Program-made: the position numbers and the translations under genes | From: a virus | Reading direction: 5' to 3' (one strand) | DNA length: 29,194 nucleotides | IMG/VR virus record: IMGVR_UViG_3300030430_001171 | Coordinates: 1 to 29,194 of that record | Part shown: positions 6,664 through 13,905 of the stretch, in pieces | How the letters are laid out: every line of letters begins with the position of its first letter | Numbering within the stretch: the first letter of the stretch is position 1 | Notes under the pieces: generated by a model | Databases searched by the model: none | Seen by the model: only the letters and a program-made list of their open reading frames with translations | Told to the model about the DNA's origin: nothing

Positions 6664-8823
6664 ATGGACGATATAATTAACATTAATTTAAGCTACAATA
6701 CTGCGCCTATAGTTAAAGAGGTAAACGGTAAAAACTATATAGAATATGGTACTGATGACTGGAAAAACTTGTACCCACAATTTCTAATAGATTTATACTA
6801 TAACAGCTCTACAAACGCTAGTATAATAAACGCTACAAGCGAACTTATAGCTGGTGAAGATATTGTAATAGATGACGAGGACGAAAGAGATATAGACTCA
6901 GTTGTAAAGCTCAAACAATTTATGGCTAACCCTAACTCTAACGAAACTTTACACGAGTTGATTAAAAAGTTAGCTTTTGACTTTAAATTACAAGGTGCTT
7001 TTGCTTTAAATATTGTATGGTCTAAAGACCGTACTAGAATAGCAGAAATACACCACGTAGGAGTAGAGAAAATTAGAATAGAAAAACCTGACGTAATGGG
7101 TAAAGTAAATGGCTACTATGTTTGTGCTGACTGGTCAAATACAAGACAAAACAAACCACATAGAGTACCAGCCTTTAACGTTAATGATAGAACAAGCGCT
7201 AACCAAATATTATATAGTGGTTTATATTCGCCTAATATGAACTGCTACTATACACCTGACTATATTGCGGGTAACAACTGGTCTTTAATTGACCAAAAAG
7301 TTAGCGAATTTCACTTAAATAATATAACAAATGGGTTTAGCGGTTCTTATTTTATATCTTTTGCTAATGGCGTACCGACGCAAGAAGAGAGATTTCAGAT
7401 AGAGAGAGCTTTAACAGAAAAATTTACTGGTAGTGGTTCAGCTGGACGTTTTATACTTACTTTTAGCGAAGATAGAAATAGAGTACCTGAAATAACACCT
7501 ATACAAGTATCTAATGCCGATAAGCAATTTTTGGCTTTACAACAACTACTCGTTTCAAACATACTTACAGCTCATAGAATTACGTCGCCTTTGCTTATGG
7601 GTATAAGAGATAGTGGCGGTGGTTTAGGTAGTAATGTAGACGAACTTAACCAAAGCGCAAATTATTTTCTCAACACAGTATGTAAACCTTACCAAAACCA
7701 TATAATAAAGGTGCTTAGAAAATTATTTAGAGTGAACAATATGGATATGCCTATAAGTTTTGTACAAATAAAGCCTATAACTACGCAGTTTACTAGCGAA
7801 GATTTAAAGGCGGTTATGCAACAAGACGAAATACGTGAAGAGCTTGGTTTACCACCACTTAACGAAGAGGTAGAGGTTAAAGAAGAGTTAGCTAAAGTTG
7901 GTAGTATGATTACAGACGGTGTAGAGTTGCCCGTATATGACACTATAGAAGAGGCAGAGGCAGAGGCAAAACGTTTAGGATGTGAGGGTTACCACGAACA
8001 TAAACAAGACGGCAAAACCGTTTATATGCCGTGTACAGACCACAAACAAATAACAAGTTTAAAAAATTGTAACTGTAAAGAAGAGTTTATAACACCAAAC
8101 CCTTGTCAAGCTGGTTACGAGGCAATAGGTACTAAAATAAAAAATGGTAAACGTGTACCTAATTGTGTACCTATAAATGCACAAGAGCAAATAAAAAGAT
8201 TTTCTAACAAAACTGAACTAGAACAATTTATAGAAGATTATGGCGAGGACTTACCTGATGACGCTATAGTATTAGACCAAGAGAAAGTAGTAGACGAACA
8301 CGAAGATTTTAACTTTGAAGATGAGTTAAATAAAATAGCTAATAAAAAAATAGAATTAGCTAGTACGGGTACTGCAAGACCTAACGCTAGAAGTGTACAA
8401 GACGGCGTAAACGCCTCATATAACGACTACTACAAAGTAAGGTATGAATATACAAGAGATAACACCTTAGGTAGTAGTGGCGAAAGTAGAGAGTTTTGCA
8501 AACTTATGATGAGAGCAAAAAAATTATATCGTAAAGAAGATTTGTTAAGACTAACAAATATGCCCGTAAATAGAGGTTGGGGTAAAAACGGTGCAGACAC
8601 CTACTCTATATGGCTTTTTAAAGGTGGCGGTAATTGTTACCACTACTTTAAAAGAGTAGTTTTTAAGTCGTCTTTAAGAAACGCTAAAAATGATATAAAC
8701 GACAGTCAAATAATAACAGACGTAAAGGCGCTTAGTGAGGGCTTTACTCTACGTAGAAATAGTGGGCTTGTAGCTAAAGCACCTAAAAGAATGAAAAATA
8801 ACGGATTTTTAAAACCTAGATAA
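6664..8823 (+). CDS. Portal protein with long C-terminal extension
   Basis: A 719-residue protein. The ATG at 6664 is chosen over an in-frame GTG at 6640, which lies inside the previous gene. Residues 1 to about 400 fit a phage portal: DDWKNLYPQFLIDLYYNS at the start, a stem-like LIKKLAFDFKLQGAFALNI, EFHLNNITNGFSGSYFISF, and ITSPLLMGIRDSGGGLGSN before the crown region. After that come Cys/His peptide modules: GCEGYHEH with YMPCTDH (439 on) and NPCQAGYEAIGTKIKNGKRV with PNCVP (479 on). A terminal domain from about residue 590 (YKVRYEYTRDNTLGSSGESR, WGKNGADTYSIWLFKGGGNC) resembles head-morphogenesis tails of Bacteroidota phage portals. It forms the DNA entry ring. Confidence 0.75.
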   Translation: MDDIININLSYNTAPIVKEVNGKNYIEYGTDDWKNLYPQFLIDLYYNSSTNASIINATSELIAGEDIVIDDEDERDIDSVVKLKQFMANPNSNETLHELIKKLAFDFKLQGAFALNIVWSKDRTRIAEIHHVGVEKIRIEKPDVMGKVNGYYVCADWSNTRQNKPHRVPAFNVNDRTSANQILYSGLYSPNMNCYYTPDYIAGNNWSLIDQKVSEFHLNNITNGFSGSYFISFANGVPTQEERFQIERALTEKFTGSGSAGRFILTFSEDRNRVPEITPIQVSNADKQFLALQQLLVSNILTAHRITSPLLMGIRDSGGGLGSNVDELNQSANYFLNTVCKPYQNHIIKVLRKLFRVNNMDMPISFVQIKPITTQFTSEDLKAVMQQDEIREELGLPPLNEEVEVKEELAKVGSMITDGVELPVYDTIEEAEAEAKRLGCEGYHEHKQDGKTVYMPCTDHKQITSLKNCNCKEEFITPNPCQAGYEAIGTKIKNGKRVPNCVPINAQEQIKRFSNKTELEQFIEDYGEDLPDDAIVLDQEKVVDEHEDFNFEDELNKIANKKIELASTGTARPNARSVQDGVNASYNDYYKVRYEYTRDNTLGSSGESREFCKLMMRAKKLYRKEDLLRLTNMPVNRGWGKNGADTYSIWLFKGGGNCYHYFKRVVFKSSLRNAKNDINDSQIITDVKALSEGFTLRRNSGLVAKAPKRMKNNGFLKPR

Positions 8824-9387
8824 ATGAGTTACGTATTATTTATATCAGAAAACAAATTAAAACAGTCTACAGCTATTAATATGAATGTAGACGTAGAGTT
8901 TTTACTACCTTATGTACGTCAAAGCCAAAAACTTTATATTGAGCCTCTACTTGGTACAAAATTATACCAAAAGTTAGAAACAGAAATAAGCGCTGGTACT
9001 TTAACTGGTGTGTATAAAACTTTAGTAGAAGATTATATAGCTGACACTTTAGTTAATTACGCTTTTTATCATTGCATACCTTTTTTACGTTTTAAGGTAG
9101 AAAACGGTAACATATATAGTAAAACAAGCGAAACTGGTAATAGTTTAACTACAGAGGAAAGCCAACATTTAAGACAAGAAATTTTAAACACGGCTCAATA
9201 CTATAACGAAAGGGCGGTAGAATATCTTTGTAACAATAGTGGTAGTTACCCTGAATACTCTACAAATAGTGGCGCTGACATTTCACCGTCAAAAAGTTCG
9301 TACTACTCAAATATGAATTTAGAAAGACCGTTAGAGCAAGGTACAGAGCTGACACTAGCAGACTTTTTAGTAGGTGGTAGAAGATGA
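8824..9387 (+). CDS. Head-tail connector protein (DUF6712-like)
   Basis: A 187-residue, mainly helical protein starting right after the portal stop. The first 80 residues (LFISENKLKQSTAINMNVD, YVRQSQKLYIEPLLGTKLYQ, then a helix ending YIADTLVNYAFYH) match the adaptor or gp6-like connectors annotated as DUF6712 in Bacteroidota phages. It would bind below the portal to close the head. The last 50 residues are Ser/Thr/Asn-rich and probably flexible. Its stop (TGA) overlaps the start of the next small gene by ATGA. Confidence 0.65.
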   Translation: MSYVLFISENKLKQSTAINMNVDVEFLLPYVRQSQKLYIEPLLGTKLYQKLETEISAGTLTGVYKTLVEDYIADTLVNYAFYHCIPFLRFKVENGNIYSKTSETGNSLTTEESQHLRQEILNTAQYYNERAVEYLCNNSGSYPEYSTNSGADISPSKSSYYSNMNLERPLEQGTELTLADFLVGGRR

Positions 9388-9506
9388 AAAAGTATTATAA
9401 GGTAAAAGAGGCTAATAAAATAAAGTTAAAGACTTACATAAAAAGTAAGGACAATAAAAAAAAGAATGAAAGAAATACAAGACACCGCCCAAGTAACGTT
9501 AGCTAA
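9384..9506 (+). CDS. Very small basic protein
   Basis: A 40-residue open frame starting with an ATGA overlap on the connector gene. It is extremely basic (MKKYYKVKEANKIKLKTYIK and a Lys/Asn/Arg tail ending RPSNVS) and ends inside the next small gene, which starts at 9466. The overlap coupling makes expression plausible. It could bind nucleic acid or simply act as a translational coupler. No family is recognised. Confidence 0.4.
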   Translation: MKKYYKVKEANKIKLKTYIKSKDNKKKNERNTRHRPSNVS

Positions 9507-9633
9507 CGGTACGGCAATAGGCATAAGTTTAGTTGAGGTTAACGAAATACTAACGCTTATATCTTTGACTTTAGCAATAGCTTTTAGTATATATAAATTT
9601 GTAAAGTATGGCGAAAAAAAACAAGCTAAATAG
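9466..9633 (+). CDS. Small one-TM membrane protein, candidate holin
   Basis: A 55-residue protein. Residues 1-26 are polar to mildly hydrophobic (MKEIQDTAQVTLANGTAIGI). Residues about 28-46 form a single membrane helix rich in Leu, Ile and Ala, followed by a short basic tail (YKFVKYGEKKQAK). Its size, the N-out/C-in type charge pattern and its place just before the M15 peptidase fit a pinholin- or holin-like lysis protein. It overlaps both small neighbours (start 9466 inside the previous frame; the next start is 9608). The second membrane protein at 10252 is an equally good holin candidate. Confidence 0.55.
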   Translation: MKEIQDTAQVTLANGTAIGISLVEVNEILTLISLTLAIAFSIYKFVKYGEKKQAK

Positions 9634-9745
9634 TAACAACCCACGTTACAAAAAAGTAGAAAAAACTAAGGAAAAAAAAGTAGAAAAAAAGTTAGTTCAA
9701 GTGGTCAAAGGAGTAAAAATTTACACTATAAACAATTTAACATAA
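9608..9745 (+). CDS. Small Lys-rich protein
   Basis: A 45-residue open frame overlapping the end of the holin-like gene by 26 bases. It is rich in Lys and Asn at the start (MAKKNKLNSNNPRYKKVEKT) and ends VVKGVKIYTINNLT. It has no membrane segment. It is kept because it is tightly packed in the operon, fills what would otherwise be a gap and ends with a clean stop. Function unknown. Confidence 0.4.
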   Translation: MAKKNKLNSNNPRYKKVEKTKEKKVEKKLVQVVKGVKIYTINNLT

Positions 9746-9747
9746 TA

Positions 9748-9762
9748 TATATACAGTATATA
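9748..9762. promoter_or_regulatory. Perfect 15-base palindrome before the lysis peptidase
   Basis: TATATAC, A, GTATATA form a perfect inverted repeat in the 100-base gap upstream of the M15 peptidase. It could be an operator or part of an AT-rich promoter. The gap shows no canonical TAnnTTTG box. Confidence 0.25.
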
Positions 9763-9845
9763 CCGTTTCTCTAGTGTTTTTACGTTCTATTTTTTTTAAT
9801 ACTAATATACTACAAACACTTAAAAATGCCTTAAAACGTTTAAAA

Positions 9846-10220
9846 ATGCCTAAAACACTAAATCTTAAATATTTTAAAATAGAAGAGTTTGCAAGTCCTG
9901 ACGACCTAAAAAGTTCTTGTAAAATGAACAAAAAATTTTTAGAAAAATTAGACTATGCACGTGGAAATGCTGGTTGTAAGTTTGTAATTAATAGTGGTTT
10001 TAGGACAATAGAATGGAACGCAAAAATTGGCGGTAGAGTAGGCTCTTCGCATACAAAAGGTTTAGCAGTAGACATACATTGTGTTGATAGTCGTAATAGA
10101 GCTTTAATAATAAACGCACTAATTAGCGTTGGTATCAGACGTATTGGAATAGCTAAAACTTTTATACATTGTGATGTTGATAAAGATAAAGACCAAGATG
10201 TTATATGGCTTTATAATTAA
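9846..10220 (+). CDS. Endolysin, M15 family peptidase (peptidoglycan L,D/D,D-peptidase type)
   Basis: A 124-residue protein. The ATG at 9846 is preferred; an in-frame GTG at 9774 would add 24 residues unlike the family. It has the M15 zinc site: SGFRT (50-54), GGRVGSSHTKGLAVDIH with His69 and Asp76 (SxHxxGxAxD), and FIHCDVD with His108 and Asp110. This is a single catalytic domain without a cell wall-binding domain, as usual for phages of Gram-negative hosts. It would cut peptidoglycan cross-links or stem peptides at lysis after a holin opens the inner membrane. No signal peptide is visible. Holin-like genes lie on both sides. Confidence 0.85.
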   Translation: MPKTLNLKYFKIEEFASPDDLKSSCKMNKKFLEKLDYARGNAGCKFVINSGFRTIEWNAKIGGRVGSSHTKGLAVDIHCVDSRNRALIINALISVGIRRIGIAKTFIHCDVDKDKDQDVIWLYN

Positions 10221-10251
10221 ATAACTTTGAGTATTAACTAAATTAAATTAT

Positions 10252-10446
10252 ATGAACGAATTACTAAAAAACTTTCTTATTGGTAAAATTTTAAAATCTA
10301 AAAAAGCGTGGTACACTATAGCTGGTATTATTGTACAGTTATTGCACGAGAGTTTTGGATTAGACCCACAAGAAACACAAGCTATTTTATATTCTATTAT
10401 TGCCCTTGTTATAGGTCAAGGTTTAAGTGATAGTGCAAAGAAATAA
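10252..10446 (+). CDS. Small membrane protein, candidate holin
   Basis: A 64-residue protein with a basic N-terminus (GKILKSKKAW) and two hydrophobic stretches (about residues 21-33 and 45-57, AILYSIIALVIGQG), separated by a short acidic loop (LDPQETQ). The positive start, two short membrane helices and the position directly after the endolysin match small phage holins. The metallophosphoesterase frame starts inside its 3' end. Confidence 0.6.
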   Translation: MNELLKNFLIGKILKSKKAWYTIAGIIVQLLHESFGLDPQETQAILYSIIALVIGQGLSDSAKK

Positions 10447-11155
10447 TAGATATAGATTAAAGCCGCATGAAATAGCGGCACTAAAAAGAATGCGAGAAAC
10501 CGAAACTAGCAACGTGCTAGTTGTCGGTGACTTGCACGAACCTTTTTGTTTAGACGGATATTTAGACTTTTGTATAGAACAATACGAAATATGGAACTGC
10601 AACAAAGTAGTTTTTATTGGTGACATAGTAGATAATCACTATAGTAGTTTTCACGAAATAGATATTGAGGCTGATTATACTGGTAAACAAGAACTAGAAC
10701 TATGTATAAAAAAAATAGCACGTTGGTATAAGGCGTTTCCTAAAGCTACTGTAATTTTAGGTAACCACGATAGAATGATAATGCGAAAAGCACAAACAAG
10801 TTTAATACCTAGTAAATGGATAAAATCATATAAAGAAGTATTAGAAGTACCTAACTGGGAATTTGTAGATAGGTTAGTTATAGATAACGTACAATATTTA
10901 CACGGAGAGGGCGGTACTGCTAGAACTAAATGTAGAGCTGATATGATGAACACGATACAAGGTCATTTACATACACAAGTTTATTGCGAAACATACGTAG
11001 GTCAAAACTTTAGAGTTTTTGGTATGCAAGTTGGTTGTGGTATAGACCACGATAGTTACGCTATGGCTTACGCTAAGAGAGGTAAAAAACCAGCTATAGC
11101 GTGTGGTGTTGTTTTAGGCGGTACAACACCTATAAATTTATTAATGCCTTTATAA
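10427..11155 (+). CDS. Calcineurin-like metallophosphoesterase
   Basis: A 242-residue protein with the full metal-binding motif set in order: GDLHEP (34-39), GDIVDN (65-70), GNHDR (112-116) and GHLHT (179-183). The start is probably the GTG at 10427 or 10433, overlapping the holin-like gene. The ATG at 10490 would remove the conserved RYRLKPHEIAAL leader. Phage enzymes of this type hydrolyse phosphodiesters or phosphomonoesters in nucleotides, RNA ends or DNA; the substrate here is unknown. It lies at the end of the lysis block rather than with replication genes and is translationally coupled at its 3' end to a tiny membrane peptide (TAATG overlap). Confidence 0.85.
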   Translation: MIVQRNNRYRLKPHEIAALKRMRETETSNVLVVGDLHEPFCLDGYLDFCIEQYEIWNCNKVVFIGDIVDNHYSSFHEIDIEADYTGKQELELCIKKIARWYKAFPKATVILGNHDRMIMRKAQTSLIPSKWIKSYKEVLEVPNWEFVDRLVIDNVQYLHGEGGTARTKCRADMMNTIQGHLHTQVYCETYVGQNFRVFGMQVGCGIDHDSYAMAYAKRGKKPAIACGVVLGGTTPINLLMPL

Positions 11156-11229
11156 TGAAACCTAAGCACCAACTACCTATTATTATAGTTTGGGCTTTTG
11201 TACTTATTATATTAGCAACCTTTATATAA
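11155..11229 (+). CDS. 24-residue single-membrane-span peptide
   Basis: A short open frame starting on the last base of the metallophosphoesterase stop (TAATG). The peptide starts MKPKHQLP and then has a continuous hydrophobic run IIIVWAFVLIILATFI to the end, so it is almost only a membrane helix with a basic head. Coupling and the clean hydrophobic profile suggest a real product. Function unknown; a lysis accessory role is possible. Confidence 0.4.
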   Translation: MKPKHQLPIIIVWAFVLIILATFI

Positions 11230-11234
11230 CTTTC

Positions 11235-11253
11235 TTAACACTATAATTGTTAA
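11235..11253. promoter_or_regulatory. Inverted repeat, candidate operator 1
   Basis: TTAACA and TGTTAA with a seven-base spacer (19-base element). It lies upstream of the early promoter at 11294, with a second similar repeat 8 bases downstream. Confidence 0.35.
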
Positions 11254-11260
11254 TAACTTT

Positions 11261-11277
11261 CTAACTTATTATGTTAG
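11261..11277. promoter_or_regulatory. Inverted repeat, candidate operator 2 covering the -33 region
   Basis: CTAAC and GTTAG with a seven-base spacer (17-base element). It covers the place where the -33 element of the 11294 promoter would be. It shares the TAAC/GTTA arms with the repeat at 11235, so a single dimeric regulator could bind both. Confidence 0.4.
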
Positions 11278-11293
11278 TATATATATTTTTTTG

Positions 11294-11301
11294 TATATTT
11301 G
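11294..11301 (+). promoter_or_regulatory. Early promoter, Bacteroidota-type -7 box TATATTTG
   Basis: A perfect match to the TAnnTTTG -7 consensus used by the Bacteroidota primary sigma factor. The next gene starts at 11306, five bases after the box, so transcription would begin at or next to the ATG. No clear TTG lies at -33; a palindrome sits there instead. It drives the early block. Confidence 0.75.
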
Positions 11302-11305
11302 CAGT

Positions 11306-11461
11306 ATGAAAACAATAACAACAACTCAATATTGGATAAACAAAAGAAGTAAACTTGTTTGGAAAGTTCAACAGTCAGAAAATGACATTATTATCTTTAG
11401 ACATAACACAACTAAATTAATAAGTATTGAGAGCTTGTTAAAAAACTATATAAAAAAATAA
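11306..11461 (+). CDS. Small basic early protein, unknown
   Basis: A 51-residue protein, first gene after the early promoter (MKTITTTQYWINKRSKLVWK at the start, ending SIESLLKNYIKK). The pattern of short strands followed by a final basic helix could be a small nucleic acid- or protein-binding fold. First early genes in phages often redirect host functions, but nothing here identifies a target. The mRNA would be leaderless if the promoter spacing is as seen. Confidence 0.55.
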   Translation: MKTITTTQYWINKRSKLVWKVQQSENDIIIFRHNTTKLISIESLLKNYIKK

Positions 11462-11468
11462 TAATAAA

Positions 11469-11669
11469 ATGACAAGACAAATTAAAATAGGTACATTAGT
11501 AAAATCAAAAAAAGATAACAAACTTACTACTTGGAGAGTAAAAGAAATAAATATAGGAATTAGTGGTAAAAAATGGTTTACTTGCGAAGCGAGACACGAT
11601 ACTAAGCTAAACTATGGTTATGATAATATTACTAGAGATTTTAATGAAAAAGAAATAGAATTATATTAA
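11469..11669 (+). CDS. Small early protein with SH3-like beta pattern, unknown
   Basis: A 66-residue basic protein (IKIGTLVKSKKDNKLTTWRV, then a short strand ending WFTCEARHD, and a final acidic helix-like FNEKEIELY). The GTLVKSK...W.V opening resembles small barrel domains in which a leading strand is followed by a basic hairpin. It has one Cys. It starts 7 bases after the previous stop. No family assigned. Confidence 0.5.
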   Translation: MTRQIKIGTLVKSKKDNKLTTWRVKEINIGISGKKWFTCEARHDTKLNYGYDNITRDFNEKEIELY

Positions 11670-11693
11670 TTAATAAAATAAAATAATAAGAAA

Positions 11694-11894
11694 ATGAAAA
11701 AAACAATACAATTAAATAAATATGAAACTTTATGTCAACAAATTGCAGATTATTGCACACAAGAAAGTTTACCAAATTGGTACACAATTGACGAATTATT
11801 AGAACTTAATGAAGTTACAAATCACCATATTAATTTAACTTATAATCAAGTAAAACAACTATATAAATTTAAAGAACAATTAAAACAATTTTAA
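11694..11894 (+). CDS. Small helical early protein, unknown
   Basis: A 66-residue protein rich in Leu, Gln, Asn and Thr (CQQIADYCTQESLPNWYTID, ELNEVTNHHINLTYNQVKQL), mostly helical. It is preceded by AATAAGAAAATG, the same start context as the next gene. Ile and other codons use ATT more than most of the genome, which may mean separate origin. Function unknown. Confidence 0.5.
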   Translation: MKKTIQLNKYETLCQQIADYCTQESLPNWYTIDELLELNEVTNHHINLTYNQVKQLYKFKEQLKQF

Positions 11895-11904
11895 GAATAA
11901 GAAA

Positions 11905-12195
11905 ATGTATAAACTAATTAACAAGAAAACAAAAGCAGTTCATTTATTAAATAGTGAACAATATAAAAAGTTCTTTGAACTAAAAAGAGCAACTAAGCAA
12001 AGAAAGGTAACATACGAACATATAGGCGACAAATACTATACATATAACGTATCTTGGTTTGCTAACAATGTAGAAGATTACGACATAATAAATACGCAAG
12101 ACGAAACACTAAACGATATTATAAATATTGCTTTAGCAGTAGCAACTGTAACGGTTGTAGTAGCTATAACTAAAATAGTTGTGTTATGGATATAA
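11905..12195 (+). CDS. Small early protein with C-terminal membrane anchor
   Basis: A 96-residue protein. Residues 1-70 are polar and basic (MYKLINKKTKAVHLL, FFELKRATKQRKVTYEH). Residues about 73-96 form one strongly hydrophobic helix (IALAVATVTVVVAITKIVVL) ending at the stop, giving a tail-anchored inner-membrane topology. It overlaps the next gene by 10 bases. Early membrane proteins in phages may act in superinfection exclusion or host takeover; that is only a possibility here. Confidence 0.5.
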   Translation: MYKLINKKTKAVHLLNSEQYKKFFELKRATKQRKVTYEHIGDKYYTYNVSWFANNVEDYDIINTQDETLNDIINIALAVATVTVVVAITKIVVLWI

Positions 12196-12476
12196 AAGTA
12201 GAACAATATACATTTTATAATGACGGTGGTTTATATACAAATAACCAAAGGCATATAGGTAAAAGACAATATGAAGATGTGCCAGAAAAAGCAGATTTAT
12301 CAATTATAATAGTAGGAACTGAAACACAAACAGATAAATTGTTTAAAAAGTATATTGAACAACATAATCTAGCATTAGATGAATGTTACGATATAACTAA
12401 TAATATACCAAAAAATAAAATGGATATAGTAAAAAAAAGATATATTAATAATAATAAAAAAGCATTTATAATATGA
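12186..12476 (+). CDS. Unknown early protein
   Basis: A 96-residue protein starting inside the end of the membrane-anchor gene and overlapping the next gene by four bases (ATGA). It shows an alternating strand-helix pattern with ADLSIIIVGTETQTDKLFKK, which resembles a beta-strand followed by a helix of a small alpha/beta domain, and a Lys/Asn-rich end. No catalytic motif is recognised. Confidence 0.5.
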   Translation: MDIKVEQYTFYNDGGLYTNNQRHIGKRQYEDVPEKADLSIIIVGTETQTDKLFKKYIEQHNLALDECYDITNNIPKNKMDIVKKRYINNNKKAFII

Positions 12477-12988
12477 AAACAATAAACATACACGGTAAAA
12501 AATATGTACCAGTATCTGAAAGGCTTAAATACTTTAGAGAAAATTTTAAGGACTATAGCTTAATTACAGATATTATAGAACTTACAGAAAATAGAGTAGT
12601 AATGAAGTCAATAGTAAAAGATAAAAACGGTAGAGAAATAGCTAACGGTCACGCTTACGAAATATTAACAAATCACGGAGTTAATAAAACATCTTTTATA
12701 GAAAATTGCGAAACTTCAGCTAACGGTAGGGCTTTAGCAAATCTTGGGATTATGATAGAAGACAATATATGTAGTGCTGACGAAGTAATTAACGCTATTC
12801 AGCAAGAAAATAAAAAGGTAGAAAAACAAAAGTTAAGTGCTGATAAATTTAAGGCTATGAAAGAGGCTATAAAAAAAGGCGACATTAAAGTAGTAGAAAC
12901 AAGAATGGCTAACTATAAGCTAACAAAAAAACAAGAAACAGAGTTACTAAGATTAATTAACGAGGTAAAAATAGCCTCACAAATTTAA
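12473..12988 (+). CDS. Putative single-strand DNA annealing/recombination protein
   Basis: A 171-residue protein. The N-terminal 100 residues contain VPVSERLKYFRENFKDYSLI, a strand pair with NGREIANGHAYEI, then FIENCETSANGRALANLGI. This arrangement is recurrent in phage proteins annotated as ERF/Rad52-type annealing or Sak-like proteins. The C-terminal part is a Lys-rich helical tail (KEAIKKGDIKVVETRMANYK). Its neighbour is an ssDNA-binding OB-fold protein, a usual partner of annealing proteins. The role would be recombination and replication repair of phage DNA. The family assignment is from pattern memory and is uncertain. Confidence 0.5.
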   Translation: MKTINIHGKKYVPVSERLKYFRENFKDYSLITDIIELTENRVVMKSIVKDKNGREIANGHAYEILTNHGVNKTSFIENCETSANGRALANLGIMIEDNICSADEVINAIQQENKKVEKQKLSADKFKAMKEAIKKGDIKVVETRMANYKLTKKQETELLRLINEVKIASQI

Positions 12989-12992
12989 AAAA

Positions 12993-13286
12993 ATGGATAT
13001 ACAAGGTATTATAATTAAAAAAACAGATTTAAAAACTGGCGAAAGTAAAAACGGTAAGAGCTGGAAAGTACAAAGCGTAGTAGTAGAAAGGCAAGACCAA
13101 GAATATAATAAAATAATATGCGTAGAGGCTTTTGGTGATAAAGTAGACGAACTTGATAACTTTGACATAGGTGAAAACATAACAATAAAAGCAAACGTAT
13201 TTAGCGAAGAGTATAACGGTAATTACTACAATAAAATAAGAGGTTGGCGTTTTGTTAAAGATACAAACGACGATACGCCATTTTAA
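12993..13286 (+). CDS. Single-stranded DNA-binding OB-fold protein (DUF3127-like)
   Basis: A 97-residue protein matching the DUF3127 pattern of small Bacteroidota SSB-like proteins: IKKTDLKTGESKNGKSWKVQ, VVVERQDQEY, ICVEAFGDKVDEL, FDIGENITIKANV and NGNYYNKIRGWRF. This is a five-strand OB fold with a conserved Trp pair, ending in the short acidic DDTPF tip typical of SSB tails that recruit other replication proteins. It lies four bases after the annealing protein gene and before a structured intergenic region. Confidence 0.75.
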   Translation: MDIQGIIIKKTDLKTGESKNGKSWKVQSVVVERQDQEYNKIICVEAFGDKVDELDNFDIGENITIKANVFSEEYNGNYYNKIRGWRFVKDTNDDTPF

Positions 13287-13290
13287 TAAT

Positions 13291-13375
13291 ATAAGGGTAT
13301 AGGTATTGATAAACAACAATAAAATTAGTATTAATATAAAAATAATTTTACAACAAATGCTATACCCTTATTTTT
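13291..13375 (+). ncRNA. Structured intergenic RNA element or long-loop terminator
   Basis: ATAAGGGTATAG (13291-13302) pairs perfectly with CTATACCCTTAT (13360-13371), enclosing 57 bases. Inside, TAAAATTA (13320-13327) pairs with TAATTTTA (13343-13350). T residues continue to 13375. The outer helix with T run looks like a terminator, but the loop is far longer than usual and holds its own hairpin, so a small RNA or an origin-related structure is possible. It fills most of the 100-base gap between the SSB-like gene and the DnaA-like gene. Confidence 0.5.
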
Positions 13376-13386
13376 AAAAATAAATT

Positions 13387-13905
13387 ATGAACGAATTACA
13401 AAAAATAGATAAAGTTTTAGATATTACAAGTCAAGTTTTTGACATAGATAAAGACTTATTGAAAACAAAAAGTAGAAAGCAAAATGTAAATTTAGCTAGA
13501 CAAATAGCGTGTGTATTATCTATGAAACATTTAGGAGTACATAAAGTTAAAGTAGCTAAACGTGTCAAAAGAGATAGGACAAGTATGAACCACTATCTAA
13601 CAAATCATAAAGATAATTACGACAACTGGAAACCTTACAGAGATAAATACGACGAAGTATTTGCAAAGCTCATAAAAGGTAACAGAAAACGTAAAATTTT
13701 ACATAAAAATAAATTTACTAATATTGTAAGTAAAATACAAACTACATATTGTGTAGCACCTGACGTAACAATAAAAATAACGTGCGGTAAATATATACAC
13801 GAGTTTTATGTAGGTGTATTTAATTTTCAAAGAGATTTACTAATTATAAAAAAAGCCTTTGAACAATACGAATATAAAATAGATTATTATACTTATGAGG
13901 GATAA
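13387..13905 (+). CDS. DnaA domain IV-like DNA-binding protein
   Basis: A 172-residue protein. Residues 1-75 follow the DnaA C-terminal origin-binding domain: a helix ending FDIDKDLLKTKSRKQNV, then LARQIACVLSMKHLGV, then a helix-turn-helix and RDRTSMNHYL in place of the DnaA signature RDHTTVLHA. The AAA+ ATPase domain is absent. The remaining 90 residues are a separate basic region with beta strands. It probably binds specific repeats in phage or host DNA at replication start or acts as a regulator. It overlaps the winged-helix replication gene by 11 bases, and the structured gap before it may be an origin. Confidence 0.65.
   Translation: MNELQKIDKVLDITSQVFDIDKDLLKTKSRKQNVNLARQIACVLSMKHLGVHKVKVAKRVKRDRTSMNHYLTNHKDNYDNWKPYRDKYDEVFAKLIKGNRKRKILHKNKFTNIVSKIQTTYCVAPDVTIKITCGKYIHEFYVGVFNFQRDLLIIKKAFEQYEYKIDYYTYEG

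Noticed and set aside
9421-9660. Minus-strand frames in the small-gene region (such as 9426-9644)
   Set aside because: They oppose three packed plus-strand small genes and have no promoter.
9774-9845. 24-residue N-terminal extension of the M15 peptidase from GTG at 9774
   Set aside because: The extra residues do not look like the family, and ATG at 9846 gives a normal M15 domain start.
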